DNA of 64,000 nucleotides from Actinomycetota bacterium (lineage in GTDB: Bacteria > Actinomycetota > Geothermincolia > Geothermincolales > RBG-13-55-18). The stretch is from assembly GCA_014360645.1 (NCBI GenBank), contig JACIXD010000005.1:124001-188000 (forward strand), in the 5' to 3' direction. Numbering within the stretch: the stretch's first letter is position 1; every line of letters begins with the position of its first letter. The notes beneath the pieces were generated by a model that saw only the letters and a list, made by a program, of their open reading frames with translations, did no database searches and was not told the DNA's origin. Both the position numbers and the translations under genes were made by a program. Of the stretch, positions 34,935 to 43,086 are shown piece by piece.

Positions 34935-35540
34935 TCATCTCCTCATGCTCGCGGCGGAGCGGAAGATGCTCTCCGCCCCGTTCACCAGGGCCACGAAGGG
35001 GCGGCTTAGAAAATCCAGGCGGTGGACTGTCCAGGCGCTGGCGGCGGCGAGGAGGATGCCCGCGAGCACGTCCCCGGGGTAGTGCACGCCGCAGAAGACG
35101 CGCGCGAAGGACATGAGCAGCGCGGGGGGCAGGAACCACCACCCGAAGCGGTGGTCCGAGAACCAGGCGGAGAAGAAGAAGGTGAAGCAAGCGGTGGCGG
35201 GGTTGCTGGGAAAAGACCAGTCCGTGGGACGGTAGAAGAGGAGGTTCACCGGATGGTCGACGAAGGGACGCGGTCGGTGAACCAGGGTGATGGCGAGCTG
35301 GAGGAGGGCCGAGGAGACGGCGATGGCCACGAACACGCGCACCACCGCGGCGAGGTTATCGCGGTCATGGCGCCGCCCGCGCCCGTGCAGGGCCATGACC
35401 AGCACCAGGAAGCCCAGGGTGAAGGGCACCAGGTGGTCGTTGCAGAAGGCCTGCATGGACGAGTCCAGCAGGCTGTTCCTTCCCGCCAGCCCGTTTATCC
35501 AGGTGAAGACGGTATAATCCAGGTCGAGGAGCCAGTGCAA
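34935..35540 (-). CDS. PAP2-family phosphatase (undecaprenyl-diphosphatase-like)
   Basis: This 201-residue protein has six spans. The PAP2 motifs are LVHRPRPF (motif 1), SFPSNPATACF (motif 2) and ARVFCGVHYPGDVLAG (motif 3, with catalytic His and Asp). In motif 2 the usual His of PSxHA is Pro (PSNPA). The family removes a phosphate from undecaprenyl diphosphate or lipid phosphates at the outer membrane leaflet. It is divergent from the LCP gene with about 255 bp between them; both act on the undecaprenyl-linked cell-wall pathway. Activity is uncertain because of the motif 2 change. Confidence 0.82.
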   Translation of the reverse strand: MHWLLDLDYTVFTWINGLAGRNSLLDSSMQAFCNDHLVPFTLGFLVLVMALHGRGRRHDRDNLAAVVRVFVAIAVSSALLQLAITLVHRPRPFVDHPVNLLFYRPTDWSFPSNPATACFTFFFSAWFSDHRFGWWFLPPALLMSFARVFCGVHYPGDVLAGILLAAASAWTVHRLDFLSRPFVALVNGAESIFRSAASMRR

Positions 35541-35797
35541 GCGTACCTCCCGGCGTCACCGCCCCTCCCGCGGGGCTGGAGTCATTATACACGCTGCGGG
35601 GGCGGCGTAGACCTCCCGCGCCTCGCTGCGGGCGGCGCTCGGGGCGGGCCGGGGCTCCGGGAGGGCACGGAAGCCGCGGGCTTGAGAACACGTGCCGCGC
35701 GGACGCCGGCAGCCCTGCGGTAGGTCTCAGCCCCGCGGGCTCCGGCGGGAGGAAAACGGCGCCGGCTTGAGAAGAAGTATAGGCGGGACGGAAAGTG

Positions 35798-36775
35798 ATG
35801 ACGGCAGGGCGGGAGGCGGTGAGCAGGGACAGGCGTTTCGGAAGATGGCTGGGCGCGGCGATGCTGGGGACCGCCTTGGCGGCCGCGGCGGTATGTGCCG
35901 TGCTGCTCATCGATCCCTGGGGCTGGTTCAACGCCTCGCCGGAGGCGGCGGTCGAGGCCGGGTCCTTTCCCGGGGTCGAGGCTCCACCCCTGCTTCCGCC
36001 CGCCGAGCCCGTCTCCCCCTCCCCCTTCAACGTCCTCATCCTGGGCCTGGACCACGGCGCAGGACGGCCGCAGCAGGGCAACGAGCGCAGCGACGTGATG
36101 ATGGTGGCGCACGTGGACGAGTCCAAGGGCAGGGCGTGCCTCCTCTCCATCCCCCGCGACAGCTACGTCCCCGTGCCGGGGCACGGCACCAGGAAGATAA
36201 ACGAGGCCTATCCCCTTGGCGGCCCCGAACTGGCGGTGGAGACGGTTGAGCTGCTCACGGGCTTGGAGATCCGCAACTACGTGGTCATGGACTTCGACGA
36301 GTTCGCCTGGCTTGTGGACCTCTTCGGGGGGGTCCGCGTCACCCTGGAGAAGCCGATAATGGACCCCAAGCTGGGCATCATACCCGCCGGGAGCCAGCTG
36401 CTGGACGGCGAGCACGCCCTGATCATGGCCAGGTCAAGGGATTATCCGGAGGGGGATCTGGAGCGCGCGCGCCAGCAGCAACGGCTGATAACCCAGGCCC
36501 TTTACAAGGGCAAGGATCTTGCCGGCAGCCCGGGGGCGGCGTGGTTCCTCTCCGTGGCCCTGGAGCGCCTGGAGACCGACCTCACCCGCGACGAGGTCAT
36601 ACGCCTGGCACGGGAGTTCGCGGCCTTCCCCGTGGTGGACGTGCAGGGAGGCCTGCTGCCCGGCCGCAACGGCGCCGCGGGGGGCGCGAGCGTGTACTTC
36701 GTGGACCGGGAGGCCACGCGCGAGCTGGTCTACTCCCTGGAGAGCGCGTGCTCCATCCCGCCGCAGTACCGCTGA
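35798..36775 (+). CDS. LytR-CpsA-Psr (LCP) family ligase
   Basis: This 325-residue protein has one N-terminal span (MLGTALAAAAVCAVLLI) followed by a Pro-rich linker. The LCP domain starts at NVLILGLDHG and shows RSDVMMVAHVD, LLSIPRDSYVPVPGHGTRKI and SRDYPEGDLERARQQQRLI. These Arg and Asp residues bind the pyrophosphate of the polyprenyl donor. LCP enzymes attach wall teichoic acid, arabinogalactan or other glycans to peptidoglycan outside the cell. ATG 35798 (a GTG three bases earlier is an alternative). The PHP gene follows in the same direction after 8 bp. Confidence 0.87.
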   Translation: MTAGREAVSRDRRFGRWLGAAMLGTALAAAAVCAVLLIDPWGWFNASPEAAVEAGSFPGVEAPPLLPPAEPVSPSPFNVLILGLDHGAGRPQQGNERSDVMMVAHVDESKGRACLLSIPRDSYVPVPGHGTRKINEAYPLGGPELAVETVELLTGLEIRNYVVMDFDEFAWLVDLFGGVRVTLEKPIMDPKLGIIPAGSQLLDGEHALIMARSRDYPEGDLERARQQQRLITQALYKGKDLAGSPGAAWFLSVALERLETDLTRDEVIRLAREFAAFPVVDVQGGLLPGRNGAAGGASVYFVDREATRELVYSLESACSIPPQYR

Positions 36776-36783
36776 GGTGCGAG

Positions 36784-37440
36784 ATGAGGATAAAGCTTGA
36801 CCTCCACGTGCACACCGTTTATTCCTTCGACGGCACCATCGACCCGGATGGCTTGCGGGCGGCGTGCCGCGAGCGGGGGCTGGCGGGGGCGGCGGTGACC
36901 GACCACGATTCGCTGCGTGGGGGCCTGGAGTTCGCCGCCGCGCTGCCCGACCTGCTGATCATCCCGGGGTCGGAGATCCGGAGCGCGGAGGGGGAGATAA
37001 TCGGCCTCTTCCTGCGCGAGGACGTCCCGTCCGGGCTCTCCGCCGAGGAGACCATGCACAGGATACACCGTCAGGGAGGGGTGGTGGTCATCCCCCATCC
37101 CTTCGACCTGGTGAAGCTGAAGCGGATGACCGCCCGCCGCCTCCTGGAGATGCGGGGCGAGATAGACGCCCTTGAGGGCATGAACGGCAAGCCGCGCTGG
37201 TGGCTCGCCAACTCCGCCGCACGCCGCTTCGCCGCGGAGCACTGCTTCCCGGTCACGGGAGGGAGCGACGCCCATATAGCCGCCCATGTGGGCGCGGTGT
37301 ACACCGAGATGGAGGAATTTACCACTCCGGAGGGTTTCCTGGCCTCCCTGCGGGAGGCCGAGCCCGGAGGCGGGCGATACAGCCCGTGGTCCTCGCAGCT
37401 GGAGCGCTGGCGAGCCAGGACGCGGCGGAGATTGCCCTGA
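36784..37440 (+). CDS. PHP-domain phosphoesterase, copy 1
   Basis: This 218-residue protein starts at ATG 36784 after GAGGTGCGAG. PHP metal-binding motifs are DLHVHTVYSFDG (residues 6-17), TDHDSLRGG (about 38-46), IPHPFD and GGSDAHI. The family hydrolyses phosphate monoesters or phosphodiesters with two or three metal ions; short stand-alone PHP proteins include histidinol-phosphatase and nucleotide phosphatases. It is coupled to the LCP gene. A similar protein is at 62255. Confidence 0.85.
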   Translation: MRIKLDLHVHTVYSFDGTIDPDGLRAACRERGLAGAAVTDHDSLRGGLEFAAALPDLLIIPGSEIRSAEGEIIGLFLREDVPSGLSAEETMHRIHRQGGVVVIPHPFDLVKLKRMTARRLLEMRGEIDALEGMNGKPRWWLANSAARRFAAEHCFPVTGGSDAHIAAHVGAVYTEMEEFTTPEGFLASLREAEPGGGRYSPWSSQLERWRARTRRRLP

Positions 37441-37623
37441 GGGGTGCGGGAGGCGTAACCGTCCGAGCACGCGCAGGATCTTGTCCCCGGGAGGCTGACC
37501 GGTTTGCCGTCCCCTTTTCTTTTCTGTCAACGTTGCATGCGCACGGGGGCGGCCCCGGTGAAGGGCGATTCATCCCGGGCAGAACGCCTACCGCGTGGCG
37601 GCACTCCGCCCGGCGCCGCGCCG

Positions 37624-38874
37624 CTAGTCGAAGAATCCCTCCGGGGGCTCGAGGTCCGGGGGCATCCCGGGCTCTCCGGGCTCCAGGGGGGGCAACGGCT
37701 CCAGGCGGTCCTCCAGCCTGGGTATCTTTACGCCGCCCGGGGGCGATTCGGTGGGCAGGTCCAGGGGAGGTATCTCCAGGGGGGGAACGGGCTTGACGGG
37801 CTCTGGGCGGAAAGCCGGTCCTTCCTGGGCGAAGGGCTGTGCCGGTGCCGCCGCCTGCGGTGCGGCCTGGACCCCGGGCTCGGGGCGCTCCTCGAAGAAC
37901 GGGGCCGGCTCGGGCATGGAGGGAGGGACCGCCTCCGCCGGTGCCCCCGCCTGCGGTGCGGCCTTGACCCCGGGCTCGGGGCGCTCCTCGAAGAACGGGG
38001 CCGGCTCGGGCATGGAGGGAGGGACCGCCTCCGCCGGTGCCGCCTTGGCCGCTTTCCGGGCCGCCTTCTCCTCCTCGCGCCTGCGCTTGGCCTCCTCCTT
38101 CTGCAGGCGCGCCAGCTCCTTCTTGCTCAGGGGGGCCTCCGCCAGGGGAGCCGCCTCCTCCGCCGGTGCCGCCTTGGCCGCTTTCCGGGCCGCCTTCTCC
38201 TCCTCGCGCCTGCGCTTGGCCTCCTCCTTCTGCAGGCGCGCCAGCTCCTTCTTGCTCAGGGGGGCCTCCGCCAGGGGAGCCGCCTCCTCCGCCGGTGCCG
38301 CCTTGGCCGCTTTCCGGGCCGCCTTCTCCTCCTCGCGCCTGCGCTTGGCCTCCTCCTTCTGCAGGCGCGCCAGCTCCTTCTTGCTCAGGGGGGCTTCCAC
38401 CGGTGCCGCGGGGATGAAGGCCTCCGGTGGCGCCTCGCCCGGAGGGGCCGGCGGTACAGGAGGCGGGGCGAATTCCGGATGAGGAGCGGGGGCTGCCGCG
38501 GGGGACGGCCGGGCTTCCGTAGCCGCGGTCGTGACCCCCTCGCCGGGACCGAAGGTTGCCGCCTCCTCTTTCTCCCACAGCGACTCCGCCGCCCCCATTT
38601 CGAAGGCCGGCCTCGCCACCGGTGCCGGCGGCGGCTCCTCCTTTCCCCGTCTCTTCTTTCTCAGGGACACCCTGGCCTCCGCTTTCTGCCGCTCCTTGGC
38701 CAGGCGCAGGGAGGCGCTTCCCAACCCTGCGGAGAGCTCCTCCACCTTGCTACGGTAGCAGTTCAGGCAAAGGTGTATCTGGTTGGTCTCCGACGCGCAG
38801 AGCGGGCAGATGGGCGTCTCACATTGTACGCAGGTGGTGATGGCATTGTTACCCGCGTGGAACGGACACTCCAT
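37624..38874 (-). CDS. B-box-like zinc-finger protein with lysine/alanine repeats
   Basis: This 416-residue protein starts at ATG 38874 after GGGAGGTGGCC; a GTG at 38883 overlaps that site. Residues 1-45 are a B-box/zinc-finger-like module (CPFH ... TCVQCETPICPLCASE ... HLCLNCYRS). Residues 45-150 are charged and Pro-rich. Then come three almost identical 43-residue repeats of SKKELARLQKEEAKRRREEE, KAARKAAKAAPAEE and a short linker, a charged single-helix or coiled-coil type, followed by two repeats of PPSMPEPAPFFEERPEPG. The tail is Pro-rich. It is likely a scaffold; function unknown. It lies just upstream of, and divergent from, the phosphorylation cluster. Confidence 0.65.
   Translation of the reverse strand: MECPFHAGNNAITTCVQCETPICPLCASETNQIHLCLNCYRSKVEELSAGLGSASLRLAKERQKAEARVSLRKKRRGKEEPPPAPVARPAFEMGAAESLWEKEEAATFGPGEGVTTAATEARPSPAAAPAPHPEFAPPPVPPAPPGEAPPEAFIPAAPVEAPLSKKELARLQKEEAKRRREEEKAARKAAKAAPAEEAAPLAEAPLSKKELARLQKEEAKRRREEEKAARKAAKAAPAEEAAPLAEAPLSKKELARLQKEEAKRRREEEKAARKAAKAAPAEAVPPSMPEPAPFFEERPEPGVKAAPQAGAPAEAVPPSMPEPAPFFEERPEPGVQAAPQAAAPAQPFAQEGPAFRPEPVKPVPPLEIPPLDLPTESPPGGVKIPRLEDRLEPLPPLEPGEPGMPPDLEPPEGFFD
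38041..38399 (-). repeat. Three 129-bp in-frame tandem repeats
   Basis: The unit recurs with an exact period of 129 bp (43 codons) starting near 38042, 38171 and 38300; the last copy differs at its outer end. The copies are nearly identical at the DNA level, including synonymous positions, so the duplication is recent or maintained by gene conversion. A second, roughly 96-bp repeat (37850-38040) encodes the Pro-rich repeats. Confidence 0.85.
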
Positions 38875-39106
38875 TATGGCCACCTCCCAGCCATCTGTTC
38901 AAGGTCGCTTCCAATATTACTTCTAGGACAGGACCGCAATCCCTTCGGCGCCGCTTCCCCTCTGCTTCCAGTATATATCCATCCCGCCGGCGCACGCACA
39001 CGGGCGGCGGCACCGATCCCGTCGCGCCTCCCGTAGGAGGCCAGTAAGGTTATCGGCAGCTGGAGAGGCCTTTTTAAGGCGGCTTCGCCGGCCCGCACGC
39101 GGCTGA

Positions 39107-39112
39107 TATAAT
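39107..39112 (+). promoter_or_regulatory. Extended -10 of a leaderless promoter
   Basis: TGA-TATAAT with the extended TG motif (TG at 39104-39105); the -10 ends 7 nt before the ATG at 39120. No Shine-Dalgarno site intervenes. Divergent from the zinc-finger gene; the 245-bp intergenic region shows no other feature. Confidence 0.5.
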
Positions 39113-39119
39113 CGCAGGC

Positions 39120-39629
39120 ATGGGAGGGGAACCGCCCCGCCAGTGGAAGGAGCCCGCTGCGATGGTCCTGAGCGCGGAAGGGAAAAAGGTCTTCGGGCGT
39201 TTCTGTCTCATCGCCCTGGGGATACCCGCCGTGCTCTTCGCCTTCTGCGCCGTGCTGCACCTCACGCCCTGGGCGGTGGAGAGGACGGGTGCGGCCGCGG
39301 CGACCCTCAACCTGGCGGCGGGATGCCTGGCGGCGGGAGGGCTGTCGGCCTGGGCTTTCTTCTCCCTTTACCTGTACGGGCGCTTATGGAAACTATTTCC
39401 TTATATCGGCGAGAGGGAGAAGGGGTGGTCCTACGCGGAGGGCGTCTTCGGGCTCACCGGGGTGGGGACCAGCATGTCCTCCGTGCTGGGGCTGTTCTAC
39501 TATCTCTTCAGCGGTGATCTCGGGCGCGCCGCCATCCTTTTCGTGCTTTCATACGCCCTGGCGGGACTGGAGGCGGCGAGGTTCCCGACCCGCATCGCCG
39601 ATGTCGAGGATGCGATAGCGGGGAAATAA
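39120..39629 (+). CDS. Four-span membrane protein, unknown
   Basis: This 169-residue protein has hydrophobic segments near 30-50, 62-85, 105-128 and 135-155 and no recognisable motif. The start is supported by the leaderless promoter 7 nt upstream. It precedes fhaA by 46 bp in the same direction, so it may be the first gene of the kinase/cell-wall operon. Confidence 0.6.
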   Translation: MGGEPPRQWKEPAAMVLSAEGKKVFGRFCLIALGIPAVLFAFCAVLHLTPWAVERTGAAAATLNLAAGCLAAGGLSAWAFFSLYLYGRLWKLFPYIGEREKGWSYAEGVFGLTGVGTSMSSVLGLFYYLFSGDLGRAAILFVLSYALAGLEAARFPTRIADVEDAIAGK

Positions 39630-39675
39630 AGGCCGTCGCGGGCGTCTGGCCTCGTCCTCACAGCGATGGGGGTTG

Positions 39676-40410
39676 ATGACGGTGGGAGTCCTGCGCCGTT
39701 TCGAGAAACGTCTGGAGAAAGCGTTCGAGGGCCCCTTCACGCGGGCCTTCAAGGGCGGGGTGCACCCCCTGGAGATAGCCCGACGCCTGGCGCGGGAGAT
39801 GGATGACGGCAGGGCGATCGGGGTCAGCGAGACCCTTGCTCCCAACCGCTTCCAGGTGAGCCTGAGCCCGGCGGACCACGAACGCCTGGCGGGAGCCCTG
39901 GAGGAGGTGAGGGGGGAGTTGGAGACCCTTCTCATCTCCTATGCCAACGAGCGCGCCTACCATCTCGTCACCCGCCCGCGCGTGGACCTCGTCGCCGACG
40001 CCTCGCTGCGCGAGGGGGAGTTCACCGTATCCTCCCGGCTGGAGGAAGGGAGGGGGGAGCGGCGGGCCGCGAGCCCCGCGGCTTACCGGCCCCCGGAATA
40101 CGAAGAAGGACGGCTGGGGGTCCTCACGGTGCTGAGCGGGGAGCAGGCCGGACTGCGCTTTTTCCTGAAGGCGGAAAAGATACGCGTGGGGCGGGCGGAG
40201 GGCAACGACCTCCGGCTGCCCGATCCGCGCGCTTCCCGTTTCCACGCCGAGATAGAGCGCATCCCGGAAGGATACGTCGTGCGGGACCTGGGGAGCACCA
40301 ACGGTACCCTGGTGGGAGGGCGCCGCGTGGCGGAGAGGCTGCTGGAGGAAGGGGACGTGTTGACGGTGGGAGGGACGGAGATGCGCTTCGACCTCGTCGC
40401 CGACGGATAG
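39676..40410 (+). CDS. fhaA: FhaA-like protein (DUF3662 plus FHA domain)
   Basis: This 244-residue protein carries residues 1-120 as the DUF3662 domain (RRFEKRLEKAFEGPFTRAFK, RFQVSLSPADHERLAG). A short linker leads to a C-terminal FHA domain (RVGRAEGNDLRLPDPRASRF, DLGSTNGTLVGGRRV) with the phosphothreonine-binding Arg, Ser and Asn. In mycobacteria FhaA binds phosphorylated PknB targets and the peptidoglycan flippase regulator MviN. First of the conserved actinobacterial order fhaA-fhaB-pstP-rodA-pbpA. The start is ATG 39676; a TTG three bases upstream is an alternative. Confidence 0.88.
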   Translation: MTVGVLRRFEKRLEKAFEGPFTRAFKGGVHPLEIARRLAREMDDGRAIGVSETLAPNRFQVSLSPADHERLAGALEEVRGELETLLISYANERAYHLVTRPRVDLVADASLREGEFTVSSRLEEGRGERRAASPAAYRPPEYEEGRLGVLTVLSGEQAGLRFFLKAEKIRVGRAEGNDLRLPDPRASRFHAEIERIPEGYVVRDLGSTNGTLVGGRRVAERLLEEGDVLTVGGTEMRFDLVADG

Positions 40411-40495
40411 GGAGGATGACGGGAGAGAACCGCGCCACGCCGCCTCGCCGCCGGTGGGGCGCTTGCCGGGCGCGAGGTGAAGGGAAGGAGCGGGC

Positions 40496-40942
40496 GTGCC
40501 GGAGATCGTCTATGTGACCTTGAGATACGTCTTCCTGGGGCTGCTCTATGCCTTCCTCGCCCTGGTGGCCAGGCTGATCTACCGCGAGCTCAAGCCGGCA
40601 CCGGCGAAGGACGCGGTGCGGGCGGCCGCAAGGCCCAGGAAGACGGGGCGCCGGGCCAGACTGGTGCTGGTGGGAGAAACGCCTTTCCGCAGGCAGGGCA
40701 ACTGGGAGGTGCGGGAGGAGACGGTCATCGGGCGCGCGCCTGAATGCGCCGTCTGCGTGGAGGACGAGTTCGCGTCCAACCAGCACGCCCGGGTCTATCG
40801 TACCGGGGAGGGGTATTTCGTCGAGGACCTCGGCAGCACCAATGGAACCTACGTCAACGGACGGCGCATCAACTATCCCATCGGGTTGCGGTACGGCGAC
40901 CGTATAAGGGTGGGGCGCACGGTGCTCGAGTTCAGGAGGTAG
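40496..40942 (+). CDS. fhaB: FhaB-like protein (membrane span plus FHA domain)
   Basis: This 148-residue protein has an N-terminal span (FLGLLYAFLALVARLIY, about 10-27) and a C-terminal FHA domain (VIGRAPECAVCVEDEFASNQ, DLGSTNGTYVNGRR) with intact phosphothreonine-binding residues. The GTG at 40496 follows GAAGGGAAGGAGCG. In mycobacteria FhaB (FipA) is recruited by FtsZ and PknA at the division site. It ends 3 bp before pstP. Confidence 0.88.
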   Translation: MPEIVYVTLRYVFLGLLYAFLALVARLIYRELKPAPAKDAVRAAARPRKTGRRARLVLVGETPFRRQGNWEVREETVIGRAPECAVCVEDEFASNQHARVYRTGEGYFVEDLGSTNGTYVNGRRINYPIGLRYGDRIRVGRTVLEFRR

Positions 40943-40945
40943 GAG

Positions 40946-41710
40946 TTGCGATACGCCGCCCTCACGGACACCGGCAGGGTGAGGGAGAACAACGAGGACA
41001 GCTACCATGCCGACGGGCGGCTGTTCATCGTCGCGGACGGTATGGGGGGACACCAGGGCGGCGAGGTGGCCAGCGCGGTGGCCATACGGAGCTTCCTCGC
41101 CTTCGAGGAGGCGAACCGGCGCCTGCCGCCTCTGAGGCGGCTGCGCGAAGGTATCGCCGCGGCCGACCGGGCCGTGCTGGAGATGGCGGGAGGGAACCCT
41201 GAGCTCGCGGGCATGGGGACGACCTTCACCGCCGTGCTGGTGGAGGGCGGGGTTTTCCTGGGTCACGTGGGGGACAGCCGCGCCTATATCTGGAGGGATG
41301 GCGAGCTGCGCCTCATGACCAGGGACCACTCCCTGGTGGAGCGCATGGTGCGCGAGGGCCGCATCTCGCGGCGCGAGGCGCGCACGCATCCCCAGAGGAA
41401 CATCATCCTGCGTGCGCTGGGCATCAGAGGGGGAACCGAGGCGGACTTGGACGAGGTGGAGGCCCGTCCCGGCGACCGCCTGCTCCTGTGCAGCGACGGT
41501 CTTACCGCCTGCCTGGAGGACGGCGAGATCGAGGTCCTGCTGTCCGGAGAGGAGGACCTGTCCCTCTGCTGCCGTGCCCTGGTCGACGCGGCCAACCGGC
41601 GGGGGGGGCCGGACAACATCACCGTGGTGCTCGCCGAACTCGGTGACGAGGTGGGGGGAGCGGAGGAGGGCCGCCGGGGCATCTTCGGGCGCTGGAGGGC
41701 CAGGGCATGA
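40946..41710 (+). CDS. pstP: PP2C-type Ser/Thr phosphatase PstP
   Basis: This 254-residue protein has the PP2C metal-binding acid residues in place: RENNEDSY, FIVADGMGGHQGGEVAS, GHVGDSRAYI, LCSDGLTA and GPDNITVV. It lacks the C-terminal transmembrane segment and extracellular domain found in mycobacterial PstP, so it appears to be cytosolic. It would reverse phosphorylation by the kinase at 46388. The start is TTG 40946 after AGGAGGTAGGAG; it ends in a 4-bp overlap with rodA. Confidence 0.9.
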   Translation: MRYAALTDTGRVRENNEDSYHADGRLFIVADGMGGHQGGEVASAVAIRSFLAFEEANRRLPPLRRLREGIAAADRAVLEMAGGNPELAGMGTTFTAVLVEGGVFLGHVGDSRAYIWRDGELRLMTRDHSLVERMVREGRISRREARTHPQRNIILRALGIRGGTEADLDEVEARPGDRLLLCSDGLTACLEDGEIEVLLSGEEDLSLCCRALVDAANRRGGPDNITVVLAELGDEVGGAEEGRRGIFGRWRARA

Positions 41711-43086
41711 GCCCGCGCTGGAAGGAAGCCTCCCTTCTCGCGGTGGCCGCGGCCGTTCCCTTCCTGGGTTGGGTGTCCATGGATCTCGCCCGGGAGGGGC
41801 GGGTGGTGGCATCGGGTGCCCTCTACCCGCTGCTGCTGGCGGGGATGTTCCTCCTCGCCCACCTGGCTCTGCGTTTCTTCCGGCCGGCGGCCGACCCCGT
41901 GCTCTTTCCCCTGGCCGCGGCGCTCTCCTCGCTGGGCGTGGTCATCTTGCTGCGGCTGAACCCCCACATGGCGCGGCTGCAGGTGATCTGGCTGGGGATC
42001 GGGCTCGCGGGCATGGCGGTCCTGGCGGCGGCCCTGAAGGATCACCGCGTCCTGGAACGCTACCGCTATACCCTGGCGGTCATCGGCCTGGCGCTGCTCC
42101 TCTCCACCGTGTTCATAGGGCGCGAGGTGAACGGGGCGAGGCTCTGGCTGGTCTTCGGCCCCCTGCGCTTCCAGCCCTCTGAGCTGGCCAAGGTCCTGCT
42201 GGCGGTGTTCTTCGCGGCCTACCTGGCGGAGCGCAGGGAACTCATCGTGGGCGCAGGGCGGAGGTTTCTCGGCGTCAACCTGCCGCGACCGCGCGACCTG
42301 GGGCCCCTGCTCACCATGTGGGCCCTTTCGCTGCTGCTCCTCATCTTCCAGAGGGACCTGGGTTCCTCCCTCCTCTTTTTCGGCATCTTTCTGGCGGTGC
42401 TCTACGCGGCCACCTCCCGCGCTTCCTTCGTGGTGGTGGGGCTGCTGCTCTTCCTGGCCGGCGCGGTGGCCACCTCCTTCGCCTTCTCCCACGTGCGGGC
42501 GAGGGTGGACTCGTGGCTGGATCCCTTGAACCCGGAGACGGTGAACGACGAGAGCTACCAGATCGCACAGTCCCTGTTCGCCTTCGCGGAGGGGGGCCTC
42601 TCGGGGACCGGCCTGGCGCGCGGGCGCCCCGACATCATCCCCTTCGTGGAGACGGACTTCGCCTTCGCCGCCGTGGGCGAGGAGCTCGGCCTGCTGGGAG
42701 CGGCGGCGGTGGTGATCCTCTTCCTGCTTTTCGCCGGGAGGGGGTTGAGCCTTGCGCTCAGGTGCGAGGACGATTTCGGGAAGCTGCTGGCGGTGGGGCT
42801 GACCACCATCGTCTTCCTGCAGGCCTTCATCATCATGGGCGGGGATACGAGGCTGGTGCCCCTCACGGGCATCACCCTGCCCTTCGTCAGCTACGGAGGG
42901 AGCTCCCTGGTGAGCAACTTCCTGATCCTCGGGCTGCTGCTGTGCATATCGGGAGCGCCGCGGGAGGCGGGAAAGCGAACCGGCGGAGAGGGGCGGAGCG
43001 CGAGGCGGGAGAGGGGGGCCGGAGCAGGTCCCTCTGGCGCAGGCACGGGCACTGTGGATGTTGGGGGTGAGGGCGTCGCGGGATAG
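41707..43086 (+). CDS. rodA: SEDS peptidoglycan glycosyltransferase RodA/FtsW
   Basis: This 459-residue protein has ten hydrophobic spans. SEDS family signs include REVNGARLWLVFGPLRFQPS, RDLGSSLLFFGIFLAVLY, ESYQIAQSLFAFAEGGLSGT with FVETDFAFAAVGEELGLLG, and LPFVSYGGSSLVSNF. The family polymerises lipid II into glycan strands with a partner class B PBP. Overlaps pstP by 4 bp and the PBP gene by 29 bp, so translation is coupled. RodA versus FtsW cannot be decided by sequence alone; the cluster order favours RodA. Confidence 0.9.
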   Translation: MSPRWKEASLLAVAAAVPFLGWVSMDLAREGRVVASGALYPLLLAGMFLLAHLALRFFRPAADPVLFPLAAALSSLGVVILLRLNPHMARLQVIWLGIGLAGMAVLAAALKDHRVLERYRYTLAVIGLALLLSTVFIGREVNGARLWLVFGPLRFQPSELAKVLLAVFFAAYLAERRELIVGAGRRFLGVNLPRPRDLGPLLTMWALSLLLLIFQRDLGSSLLFFGIFLAVLYAATSRASFVVVGLLLFLAGAVATSFAFSHVRARVDSWLDPLNPETVNDESYQIAQSLFAFAEGGLSGTGLARGRPDIIPFVETDFAFAAVGEELGLLGAAAVVILFLLFAGRGLSLALRCEDDFGKLLAVGLTTIVFLQAFIIMGGDTRLVPLTGITLPFVSYGGSSLVSNFLILGLLLCISGAPREAGKRTGGEGRSARRERGAGAGPSGAGTGTVDVGGEGVAG

